Origin: an uncultured Verrucomicrobia subdivision 3 bacterium
Lineage (GTDB): Bacteria > Verrucomicrobiota > Verrucomicrobiae > Limisphaerales > UBA11358
NCBI GenBank assembly: GCA_903921455.1
Contig: CAIXPZ010000045.1
Location: 1-23,526, forward strand
DNA: 23,526 nt
Reading direction: 5' to 3'
This document shows, one piece after another, positions 15,682-22,093 of the stretch. The position numbers were made by a program, and so were the translations under genes. The notes under the pieces were generated by a model. That model was given only the letters and a program-made list of their open reading frames with translations. It searched no databases and was not told where the DNA came from. Every line of letters starts with the position of its first letter. Position 1 is the first letter of the stretch.

Positions 15682-16052
15682 GACACGTGCCCGTGGTGAA
15701 AGTGGAAGAAAAAAGCCGTCAGCCCGGCGGAAAAATCCTTTTCCGCCGCCCCGTGAACACAATGATGGCCTATTTCCCTCATGGAACAATCTTACCGCGA
15801 CTACTTTAGGCCGGAAAAGGGAGCATCGAATACCACAACTCCCCTGACGCGAGGACACTCTAAAAATCTTGCCGGATTTTGTCGAGTTATTTTGTGAACA
15901 AATGCAAAAAGATATCCGGTGGCAACAATATCCAGCCTGCGCGCAGACCTGCACGCAGAAAAAATAAAAACGCCCGCGCCAATTCCCTGGCGCAGGCGTT
16001 CAAAGTCTGTGCGGACCGCTAACCTTACGATCCGCACTCCTTCCTGAGTTCA
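15682..16052. other. Intergenic region between the 51-residue gene and the response regulator
   Basis: This 371-base stretch contains no gene I can support. Its right part holds a strong minus-strand terminator (15958-16001) that ends the response-regulator transcript, and the left part should contain the promoter of the 51-residue membrane-peptide gene. Runs of AT-rich sequence around 15880-15915 could serve as promoter elements, but no clear box pair was identified. Confidence 0.4.
15958..16001 (-). terminator. Rho-independent terminator after the response regulator gene
   Basis: On the minus strand AACGCCTGCGCCA pairs with TGGCGCGGGCGTT (13 base pairs with one G-U), leaving a GGGAAT loop, and is followed directly by TTTATTTTTT. 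This is a textbook intrinsic terminator. It lies about 50 bases beyond the stop codon of the response regulator gene and separates it from the smaller membrane-peptide gene further on. Confidence 0.9.
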
Positions 16053-16646
16053 TCATTGGTCGCAGGGACGCAGCGTCCAGCCGTGCAGCAAACGGTTCCA
16101 AGTGCGTTTAAAAAAGCGCGCCGACGTCTTGGCGGATGGCTTGGCCGGACGAGCCGGTTCCATCGGCGCTATAGACCGCTTGGCGCGGCGGCGCGGATAC
16201 GTGCCGGGGGCCGGATCATGCGCCGAGCAACGAATCCGTTCCGCCACGTGTTCCAGTTCCGATCCCTTGAGCAAATAATCCGAGGCCCCGTCCTGCAAGG
16301 CGCGTTCCCGCCAGGTGGGATCGAAGCACGTGGTGAACATCAGCACCCGCGTGGAGCGCGTGATCGACTTGATGGGGCGCACGGCGTCCAGCCCGTTCCG
16401 CTCGCCCATCTGCACATCCAGCAAAATCACATCCGGACCGGGTTTGCTCGCCAGTTCGCTCAACAAGGCGTCCGGCGAGGAAAAATGGCGGGCGCAGACG
16501 ATGCCCTTGTGATAGCCCAGCGCCTCAGCCAGCAATTCCCGGAGACGATCATTATCATCCACCAGCCAGACCTTAACCGGCGCGGGCTCCGCAGCGTCTT
16601 TTGCCGCCGGATTTTCGGGGCCGGCAGGCTGAGTCAAATTCATCAT
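16053..16646 (-). CDS. Response regulator receiver protein without DNA-binding domain
   Basis: The 197-residue protein has one receiver (CheY-like) domain at about residues 24-140: acidic pair VDDND (Asp30, Asp31), phosphorylation site LLDVQMGERNG (Asp77), switch residue in MFTTC (Thr105 or Thr106) and the conserved Lys127 in LLKGS. The sequence is closest in style to NarL/FixJ receivers. However, where a LuxR-type helix-turn-helix would follow, there is only a basic Pro/Ala/Lys-rich tail (RRRAKRS ... KPSAKTSARFFKRTWNR). It may therefore act by protein contacts, or it may be a shortened NarL-type regulator. No histidine kinase is adjacent. An AGGGT before the tandem ATG codons at 16646/16643 is a plausible ribosome-binding site. 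A strong terminator follows the gene. Confidence 0.88.
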   Translation of the reverse strand: MMNLTQPAGPENPAAKDAAEPAPVKVWLVDDNDRLRELLAEALGYHKGIVCARHFSSPDALLSELASKPGPDVILLDVQMGERNGLDAVRPIKSITRSTRVLMFTTCFDPTWRERALQDGASDYLLKGSELEHVAERIRCSAHDPAPGTYPRRRAKRSIAPMEPARPAKPSAKTSARFFKRTWNRLLHGWTLRPCDQ

Positions 16647-16814
16647 ACCCTGCAGCTTAGCTTGCGCGATGCCAATTCGCCGCTTTCGCCGGGGCTAACC
16701 ACCGGAATCTGCAATTTACTAAGCTTTATTAGGGAAATAATGCGGGGAATTTTTACGACAATAAACTGCCAGCCGGGAACAATCGCCGCTGGCCGTGCCG
16801 CGTTCTAGTCACCG

Positions 16815-16858
16815 TGAAAAAAAACCACCACCCCGGCCGCTGAAGGCCGGGGCTGCGG
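16815..16858 (-). terminator. Rho-independent terminator after the secreted-protein gene
   Basis: On the minus strand CCCCGGCC, loop TTCAGC, GGCCGGGG forms a perfect eight-pair GC stem (16831-16852), followed by TGGTGG and eight T. It begins immediately after the TAA of the gene ending at 16859, so it terminates that gene. Confidence 0.88.
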
Positions 16859-17596
16859 TTAAAACCGTTTCCAGCCGGTGGGAACTTGATCTTCCGTGCT
16901 GCCTTCCACGCGATACGTGGGCAGCGTCCACTGGGTCTGCTGCTCTTTGCTGGTCGAGCCGTAGCCGGATTCATTCCACAGATAGAAGGTGCGGATATGA
17001 TCGGCCGAATCGTAGAGCAGCGAGGTGAACGTGTCGTGACCGGGGTTGACCGGCTGGATGGTCAGCTTCCATTCCCACATCGTGCGCCCGGGAATCACCA
17101 GGTTATACTGCGCATTGGTTCCCGCCGGCAGTTGCACCTGATTCCCCCGCTCAATCGTCAGGGTGTATTCGCAATTGCGATCCCATTTCCACGGCACCGT
17201 GTTCGGCTTGCCGATGCCGCACTCGATCAACATCAGATCCTTCTGCCAATCCACTTCCTTATAATCCTTCGAGCCGCCGCCGCGGTTCACCAATCCGCCC
17301 CAGTTCGCCAATTCCTTGCCCGAGTTCACCTGCGGACCGCCATGGGCCCAGGTCTGATTGGGAAAATTCACCTGCACCGCGAAGAAATTCAGGCCGTTTG
17401 TCGCCGCCCGCTCCACATTCAGGCGGGTGCTGACCCGCACAATTTTCGCATCCTTCGCGATCCCCTCAAAACGCAGATGCGTGTGGGGATCCGTCTCATC
17501 CCCGCCAATGCCGATGACCGGCGCATTGGTGGCGGCAGCCATGGCTGCCTGGGAAACGGCGAACGAACACAGAACCGACAGAATAATTTGGCGCAT
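16859..17596 (-). CDS. Secreted protein of unknown function
   Basis: I start this 245-residue protein at the ATG at 17596 because it begins a clear signal peptide: MRQIILSVLCSFAVSQAAMA, with likely cleavage after AMA. A longer frame to 17725 adds residues without secretion or domain features. The mature part is rich in Trp, Gly and Asn and in short beta-like segments (HTHLRFEGIAKDAKIVRVSTRLNV given here as HTHLRFEGIAKD and KIVRVSTRLNV; TMWEWKLTIQPVNPGHDTF; HIRTFYLWNESG), suggesting a beta-sandwich fold facing the periplasm or exterior. No family was recognised and no catalytic motif is obvious. It is a single-gene unit with its own terminator and is divergent from the DUF3309-like gene. Confidence 0.72.
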   Translation of the reverse strand: MRQIILSVLCSFAVSQAAMAAATNAPVIGIGGDETDPHTHLRFEGIAKDAKIVRVSTRLNVERAATNGLNFFAVQVNFPNQTWAHGGPQVNSGKELANWGGLVNRGGGSKDYKEVDWQKDLMLIECGIGKPNTVPWKWDRNCEYTLTIERGNQVQLPAGTNAQYNLVIPGRTMWEWKLTIQPVNPGHDTFTSLLYDSADHIRTFYLWNESGYGSTSKEQQTQWTLPTYRVEGSTEDQVPTGWKRF

Positions 17597-17750
17597 CCCG
17601 CAGTAAATCCAACTTCCATCGACCTGACAAGCCATTTGCAACAGTCTTGATAAATGGCCCTCCGCCTGACCGGCGCGGACCATCCCTGCCCCGGCGCTCT
17701 GGGGTGAAGACCCCATGGCGATCAAGCGCCAAAGGCATTATATCAAGATC

Positions 17751-17909
17751 ATGAATATGTTATTAATCGTGGTGGTGCTGCTCCTGCTATTCGGGGGTGG
17801 CGGATTTTATTTGGGCGGTCCCGTCATCGGCGGCAGCGGCCTCGGGCTCATCTTGCTGGTCTGCCTGATCATCTATCTGGCGGGCGGATTCCGCACCGGG
17901 AAAGGCTGA
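17751..17909 (+). CDS. DUF3309-like small hydrophobic protein
   Basis: This 52-residue protein resembles the DUF3309 family: a leucine/valine-rich helix (LLIVVVLLLLFGGGGF), a glycine-rich turn (GGPVIGGSGLG) and a second helix (LILLVCLIIYLAGG) ending in a short basic tail. Such proteins are widespread, two-helix membrane peptides of unknown role. I favour the ATG at 17751 (or 17757) over the one at 17715, since the earlier start adds a highly basic stretch not seen in the family. A small GGGGT-GAAG-ACCCC hairpin lies at 17701-17714 just upstream. Confidence 0.7.
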   Translation: MNMLLIVVVLLLLFGGGGFYLGGPVIGGSGLGLILLVCLIIYLAGGFRTGKG

Positions 17910-17915
17910 ACCCTT

Positions 17916-18041
17916 ATGCTCGCCCTGCTGATCCATCCCATGTTTGCCGCCGCCGGCTATTCCCTGATTTATCTCCTGCTCGGAGGCGGATTGGGAGGCG
18001 CTTTCCTCATCTTTGTTGTGGCCAAACTTATCGGCAAATGA
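17916..18041 (+). CDS. 41-residue hydrophobic peptide downstream of the DUF3309-like gene
   Basis: Six bases after the DUF3309-like stop codon an ATG opens a 41-codon frame (MLALLIHPMFAAAGY..., ending FVVAKLIGK then TGA). It is almost wholly hydrophobic with a Gly-Gly-Gly-Leu-Gly-Gly centre, so it would form one or two membrane helices, in the same style as the gene before it. Tight spacing on the same strand supports a two-gene unit. Its small size means coding status rests on context and composition only. Confidence 0.45.
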   Translation: MLALLIHPMFAAAGYSLIYLLLGGGLGGAFLIFVVAKLIGK

Positions 18042-18270
18042 ACATGGCCCAGCCGCAAGATGCGTCGCCAGCCGTTTCCGGGTAAGACAATGGTTTAAAA
18101 CGCTGGGTTTTATCCAAAACCCCATGCCGCGGGTTCCGCCAAAACGTTAGTGATGCCGAGGCGACCTTCGAGGTGTTTGCAAATCCTCCCGCTACTCGTT
18201 TGATGAATAGCGGGAGTCCATTTTCAGAGTAACGCGTGACGCGTTTGCAGATGCCGGCGCGTCGATTATT
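18042..18270. terminator. Intergenic hairpins between convergent genes
   Basis: Genes converge on this stretch from both sides. It holds two stem-loops: GGGTTTT-ATCC-AAAACCC at 18105-18122 and CTCCCGCTA with TAGCGGGAG at 18186-18216 (13-base loop). Neither is followed by a long U-run, although TCCATTTT follows the second on the plus strand, so they are possible weak or bidirectional terminators. No gene is visible. Confidence 0.4.
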
Positions 18271-19335
18271 TCAGTCCGAGTTCATCGGAACGATGGCCGA
18301 GAACACCAGCAACTTGCACAAGCACATCGCCTGCTGTTTGGAAAGCTTGTTGCCCGTGAGATCGATCGTCACATCCGAAGCGATCGCCTCGTCACCGCGC
18401 ATGGTGTCCTTGTATTTCATCGTGCCGGTCAGACCGGGAATCGTTGCATCCGATGTGAAGAAGGCCGATTCATCAGCCGCCGCGGCGAACACGCTGGCCT
18501 CGCTGGGGGCGGGCTCGTTCACGCGCAAGTCGAAGTCATATTCACCCAGTCCGGTGGTTTTACGGTCCGGCTTTTCCACCCAAAGGATGCTGCCGGAAAT
18601 CCGGTCCGCCAGTTGCCGCCCGTTGTCATTGTAGCTGATGGTCAAATCCTTGAAATACCAGGCCCCGCGGTCATAGTCATAAATCATGGAACCATTCACG
18701 GTCACGTCCTGATAGATTTGCACGGGTCCGCCGGCCAGGACAAAGTTCTGGAATTTCATGATGTCATATTTTTTGACCTGAACCGTGACCGTTTTGCCCT
18801 GGACCTGTTTGGACACGTTCATGATCTCCTTATGCAACGTTTCCATGAGCCCGCGCGCCTTGGTGGGCGGCTTGCCCGCGGCGAGTCCCTTGAACTTGGT
18901 CGTGAAATCGTGGGCGGCCCCGATTTGATTAATGGCGATCTGCAACGTTCCATCGTCAAACCGGTAAACCCCGTTCGCATCAATCGGCACAATCCCGAAG
19001 ATCCGTCCGACATCCTTGGTTTGGGCAACATTGGCGGGATTGACCACCGCACAATGCATGTTGAATTTCAGGGAGCTCGGCTGTTGCACCGAGTTTAACA
19101 TCCCGCCCATGACCAGCGGCGTCGCGTTGATATCCCCGCGAAAGATGGTGCTGTTGCAGACGTTGACGTCCACCTGATAATTGTCCACCACGCCGAGGGT
19201 CGGCTTGCCGGATGCATCGGTCTGCGTCTTGGTGTTGAATTGGATTTTTAGGCCCCCGCGGATGAAGGTGGGGGGATTGGTTTGGGCGAAGGCGCAAATG
19301 CCCGCCAGCAGGAACAGGACTGTCAGTTTTTTCAT
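18271..19335 (-). CDS. Secreted protein of unknown function, last gene of a three-gene unit
   Basis: The 354-residue protein begins with a clear signal peptide (MKKLTVLFLLAGICAFAQ, cleavage likely at AFA-Q). The mature chain is rich in beta-prone segments (LKIQFNTKTQTDASG, YDIMKFQNFVLAGGPVQIY, SMIYDYDRGAWYFKDLTISY, TGLGEYDFDLRVNEP) and looks like an extracytoplasmic beta-structured protein. No known domain was recognised, and no cofactor or catalytic motif is evident. Two cysteines near the C-terminus (CLCK) are the only thiol cluster. It starts 20 bases after the 39-residue membrane peptide and 147 bases after the coiled-coil membrane protein, with which it probably forms an operon. It might be the exported partner of those two membrane proteins; that is inference. 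Confidence 0.75.
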   Translation of the reverse strand: MKKLTVLFLLAGICAFAQTNPPTFIRGGLKIQFNTKTQTDASGKPTLGVVDNYQVDVNVCNSTIFRGDINATPLVMGGMLNSVQQPSSLKFNMHCAVVNPANVAQTKDVGRIFGIVPIDANGVYRFDDGTLQIAINQIGAAHDFTTKFKGLAAGKPPTKARGLMETLHKEIMNVSKQVQGKTVTVQVKKYDIMKFQNFVLAGGPVQIYQDVTVNGSMIYDYDRGAWYFKDLTISYNDNGRQLADRISGSILWVEKPDRKTTGLGEYDFDLRVNEPAPSEASVFAAAADESAFFTSDATIPGLTGTMKYKDTMRGDEAIASDVTIDLTGNKLSKQQAMCLCKLLVFSAIVPMNSD

Positions 19336-19355
19336 GGCTAGTGTTGTTTGGATTT

Positions 19356-19475
19356 TTATTGTTGCTCGATGACGACCGGCGAATCCGCACTGTCAGTCTC
19401 CGATGAACTGGAGATGAGGTAAATGATCACCAGGACCAAAATCACCATGCCGATCCCGAATATTTTAAATTTCAT
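19356..19475 (-). CDS. 39-residue single-helix membrane peptide
   Basis: A short frame lies in the gap between two larger genes of the same strand: MKFKIFGIGMVILVLVIIYL (start and membrane helix), then SSSSETDSADSP and a final VVIEQQ. The short cytoplasmic start with two lysines, one hydrophobic helix and an acidic, Ser-rich tail fits a type-II single-span peptide. It begins six bases after the stop of the 250-residue membrane protein and ends 20 bases before the next start, the spacing expected of a real gene in an operon. No homologue is recognised. Confidence 0.6.
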   Translation of the reverse strand: MKFKIFGIGMVILVLVIIYLISSSSETDSADSPVVIEQQ

Positions 19476-19481
19476 AAGGGC

Positions 19482-20234
19482 TTAAGCTTGGCGTTTGGAG
19501 CGGGCCGGCGCCGGCTCTACCACCACGGTTGCCCTGGAGGACGAGGCCGGCGGCAATTGCTGCGGGGCGCTCTGCTCTTCCAGCAGGCTCACTTCCAGAT
19601 CCGCGAACGCCCGGTTCATGCTTTTTTGGACGGAGTCGAGGGCGGTTTCGGTCGAGATCTTTTGCAGGAAATCATCCTCCGTCATCCCGGCGGCGGAGGT
19701 CATGGCCGCGGCCGCCTGCCCCATTTCCCAAATGGCGTTGGCGCGTTGGATTTCCTTCTCATAAGCATTGAGCTCGGTTTGCGCCTCCTTGAACTTCGCC
19801 TTGCGATTGACCAGCACCAGTTTCATCTTGCCAAGCTGCTCATCAAATTTCGGGGCGTCTTCCGGATGCTCGCGCTTGAAATCGCCCAGCTTGTCCTCGA
19901 AAGAACCCACCGCCGTTGCAAAATCAGAGATCCGGTTGGCGAAATCCCGGAGCCCCTGCTGGCGCTTGCCGTAATCGTTTTGCAACGTCTCGATCGGATT
20001 CCGCGCCGCTTCGGCCTTGATGGCCTTCAACCGCCAGTTGGCGGCCATGCGGGCGACGACCGGGGTGAAAAAAATCATGGCCCCACCCACGGCGGCGGCA
20101 ATCACCATCCCGATCAGCCCCTTGATCACGATAAACACAAACGGCGCCACGAAAAAGGCGGCCACGCACAGGCCGACAATCTTGACGAGCATTTCGATGC
20201 GAGCCCGCTTTTTCTCGAGGTCAATTGGATTCAT
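19482..20234 (-). CDS. Two-helix membrane protein with coiled-coil domain, unknown function
   Basis: The 250-residue protein has a basic start (DLEKKRARIEM), two membrane helices (about residues 15-38 and 42-62), a long charged helical region (about 68-170: KAEAARNPIETLQNDYGKR, FEDKLGDFKREHPEDAPK, KAKFKEAQTELNAYEKEIQRAN split here at FKEAQTELNAYEKEI) and a Pro/Ser/Ala tail. The middle part recalls the coiled coil of PspA/IM30-like proteins, but the N-terminal helices differ, so I do not assign that family. It is first in a three-gene unit with a 39-residue membrane peptide and a secreted protein. A perfect 11-bp palindrome lies 50-76 bases before its start and is a good candidate operator. 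Confidence 0.75.
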   Translation of the reverse strand: MNPIDLEKKRARIEMLVKIVGLCVAAFFVAPFVFIVIKGLIGMVIAAAVGGAMIFFTPVVARMAANWRLKAIKAEAARNPIETLQNDYGKRQQGLRDFANRISDFATAVGSFEDKLGDFKREHPEDAPKFDEQLGKMKLVLVNRKAKFKEAQTELNAYEKEIQRANAIWEMGQAAAAMTSAAGMTEDDFLQKISTETALDSVQKSMNRAFADLEVSLLEEQSAPQQLPPASSSRATVVVEPAPARSKRQA

Positions 20235-20283
20235 AATTCAGTGGTTGATCCGACGTTTCATTTTGATTTTTCGGCGTTCACTC

Positions 20284-20310
20284 AGTTTACATCCTGCCCG
20301 GATGTAAACT
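20284..20310 (-). promoter_or_regulatory. Perfect 11-bp inverted repeat, probable operator
   Basis: AGTTTACATCC and GGATGTAAACT are exact reverse complements separated by five bases (TGCCC). The element lies 50-76 bases upstream of the start of the 250-residue membrane-protein gene. Neither side has a U-run, which argues against a terminator and for a binding site of a dimeric regulator, either overlapping or just upstream of the promoter. I do not recognise the motif as that of a named regulator. Confidence 0.6.
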
Positions 20311-20814
20311 CTTGCTATTAAACGGCTGTTTCCATGAAATAATCAACACCTTTTTACCGAAGTCCCTATCAAACTGAAACTGCTTTGGGCTGAACGCTCG
20401 CCCTCAGCCTGGCTTTCTACAAAGACGGAGCAAGAACGCCGACTAAAAATGCTGACAATAATAAATTGCATCATAAGTCTTCGATTTAACCGGATTAATG
20501 AATCAGAATCTGAACTTGAAACCAAACGGCTCTACCCGGCTAGGAATGTTCACCGGCGCGGCGTTCGCCCCATCCGCCGTCGCGACTTCAGCTACCCGCT
20601 TGCCGGTCTCCGCAGCTACCGGCCATGGGGCGAAACTTTGGCGTTAACCGGTATCCAGGACCAGACTTAAGCGGGGGGTAAGATTGAACCGGCTGCTTCC
20701 GCCCGCCATCCAGCGCCAAACTGATCGCCGGTGGCGCCGTCATTTTTCAGCTTCAACTCAACCGGACTTGTTGATAAGTAAACCGGGCGCAATCAGAACC
20801 AACTGCCCAGCCAC
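20311..20814. other. Gene-free region with one inverted repeat
   Basis: No convincing gene is present in these 504 bases; the short frames lack ribosome-binding sites and domain-like composition. TTCGCCCCAT (20564-20573) and ATGGGGCGAA (20625-20634) are perfect 10-base inverted repeats with 51 bases between them, inside a GC-rich segment that follows an AT-rich one. The right end should contain the promoter of the channel-like gene at 20815. A structured leader RNA or an old repeat are both possible. Confidence 0.4.
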
Positions 20815-21312
20815 ATGAATAATCCATTGCTTGAACCTCCCTATGTCACCTCGTTGGATGAACTGTTCTGGGGGACAATTCTGGTGACCATCACCCTGAC
20901 CATGCACGGATTCGGCATGCTGGCGGTGCTGCGCGCGAATCTTTACGTGAAAAAACTGCTCGGCAGGAAAACGCATATCGTGGTGAATCTTTTCCCGGTC
21001 ATTCTGGCCAGTTGGATGATTCTGCTGGTGCATCTGATTGAGGTGTTGGTCTGGGCGTTGTTCTTCATTTGGAAAGGCGCGTTTGCGAATCACAGCGTCG
21101 CCTATTATTTTTCGCTGAACGAATACACGACCGTCGGCAGCAACTTCAACCTGCCGCTGCACTGGCGGTTGCTGGAAGGAATGCTCGCCACCGCCGGACT
21201 GCTGGCGTTTGCGTGGTCCACCGGCATCCTCATGACGCTGGCGCAGGAATTCCAAGACCGTCACCTGCAATTGTTCAAGCAACAGCACGGGCCGGACGGC
21301 CAAGCCAAATAA
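20815..21312 (+). CDS. Potassium-channel-like (Ion_trans_2) membrane protein with altered filter
   Basis: The 165-residue protein has about three to four hydrophobic segments (residues 17-40, 58-88, a pore region 98-112 and 120-143). The pore region AYYFSLNEYTTVGSNFNLP and the inner helix LLAFAWSTGILM strongly resemble two-helix potassium-channel proteins of the Ion_trans_2 type. However, the selectivity filter T-V-G-Y-G-D is replaced by T-V-G-S-N-F (residues 106-111), so K+ selectivity is doubtful. The start ATG begins MNNPLLEPP; no strong ribosome-binding site is visible. The long N-terminal stretch (residues 1-95) with charged residues in helices (HLIEVLVWALFF) is typical of this uncharacterised subgroup. 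It is a single gene, followed by the 21-bp repeat array. Confidence 0.72.
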   Translation: MNNPLLEPPYVTSLDELFWGTILVTITLTMHGFGMLAVLRANLYVKKLLGRKTHIVVNLFPVILASWMILLVHLIEVLVWALFFIWKGAFANHSVAYYFSLNEYTTVGSNFNLPLHWRLLEGMLATAGLLAFAWSTGILMTLAQEFQDRHLQLFKQQHGPDGQAK

Positions 21313-21427
21313 CACCCGCAACCTCATTCTCCGGAACATCGCTAGGCTGGGGTTTAGTCGAACGACTTACCCTCTTTAACTTAAAAGCGACCCCAATGGC
21401 CAAAAAATCAACACTGATTTAAGAAAA

Positions 21428-21763
21428 ATCACGCCTGATTTTCCATTTTTCAAGCGTGATAAAACTTTTATCACGCACGATAAAAGATTTATCACGCGGG
21501 ATTTTTCATTTATCACGCGTGATTGAGAAACAATTCACACGGATTAGGGAAAAACTCGTCGTGATTTTCGGAAAATTCGTACGGATTAGGAAAAAATCCG
21601 GAGTGATTTTTGTTAAATTCGTACGGATTTTTGAAAAACTCGTCGTGATTTTTGCAAAATCCGCACGGATTTTGGAAAAACTCGTCGGATTTTTTGGTAA
21701 ATTCGTACGGATTTTGGAAAAACTCGTCGAATTTTTTGGTAAATCCGCACGGATTTTTCGACC
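21428..21763. repeat. Tandem array of sixteen 21-bp units
   Basis: Units begin in exact register at 21428 and every 21 bases to 21743 with no insertions or deletions. Each has two dyads: a CG-rich one, of the ATCACGCGTGAT type in the first five units and ATCCGCACGGAT or ATTCGTACGGAT type in the later units, and an AT-rich one, TTTT-N2/3-AAAA. From about 21533 the units alternate between two subtypes, giving a 42-bp higher-order repeat. The array is AT-rich compared with the genes around it. Frames in three of the six readings stay open through it because 21 is divisible by three, so the open frames are not evidence of coding. It lies alone between the channel gene and the fibronectin gene. 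Confidence 0.92.
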
Positions 21764-22093
21764 TCTGAGGCCATTTTTCAGGGGTTTTTGCAAATTCCGC
21801 ATTTAAAGCCACCCTTAAGCCCGCTCCATCGCCGCGATTAGGGGCGAATGCTCCCGCCACTCGCCCCATCTTCGCCCATGACTCCTTTTCCGGCTTTAAC
21901 AGTGGCGGCTGGACGCGGCATTTTTAGGGCAATTTATTTCAAAAGTTAGGTATCCGAAAATCATCCGGCGGGGGCTGGCGTTTGGAGGATTTTGTGCGAA
22001 GGAAACCCTTGGCGATGGAGTTGGCGACCCTTCGCTGTTGCGGCCGGGCCGCCGTTCCGGGTTCCACTAAAAATGAACAGTGGTTTAAATGTT
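21764..22093. other. Gene-free region upstream of the fibronectin-III gene
   Basis: No gene is supported here. GGGGCGA (21841-21847) and TCGCCCC (21861-21867) form a seven-base stem. A frame in phase with the next gene opens at 21992, but its product is rich in Trp, Pro and Arg and looks non-coding, and the ATG at 22094 fits better. The promoter of that gene should be in this region; the stretch AATTTATTTCAAAAG near 21930 is the only AT-rich candidate. Confidence 0.4.

Noticed and set aside
20449..20670. 73-codon plus-strand frame
   Set aside because: No ribosome-binding site, biased Arg-rich product, and it spans an AT-rich to GC-rich change typical of non-coding sequence.
21428..21763. CRISPR array
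   Set aside because: Repeats are directly adjacent without unique spacers, the period is only 21 bp, and no cas gene is present.
21428..21763. Plasmid-type iteron origin
   Set aside because: Unit length fits iterons, but no rep gene or DnaA-box cluster is nearby and the surroundings are chromosomal housekeeping genes.
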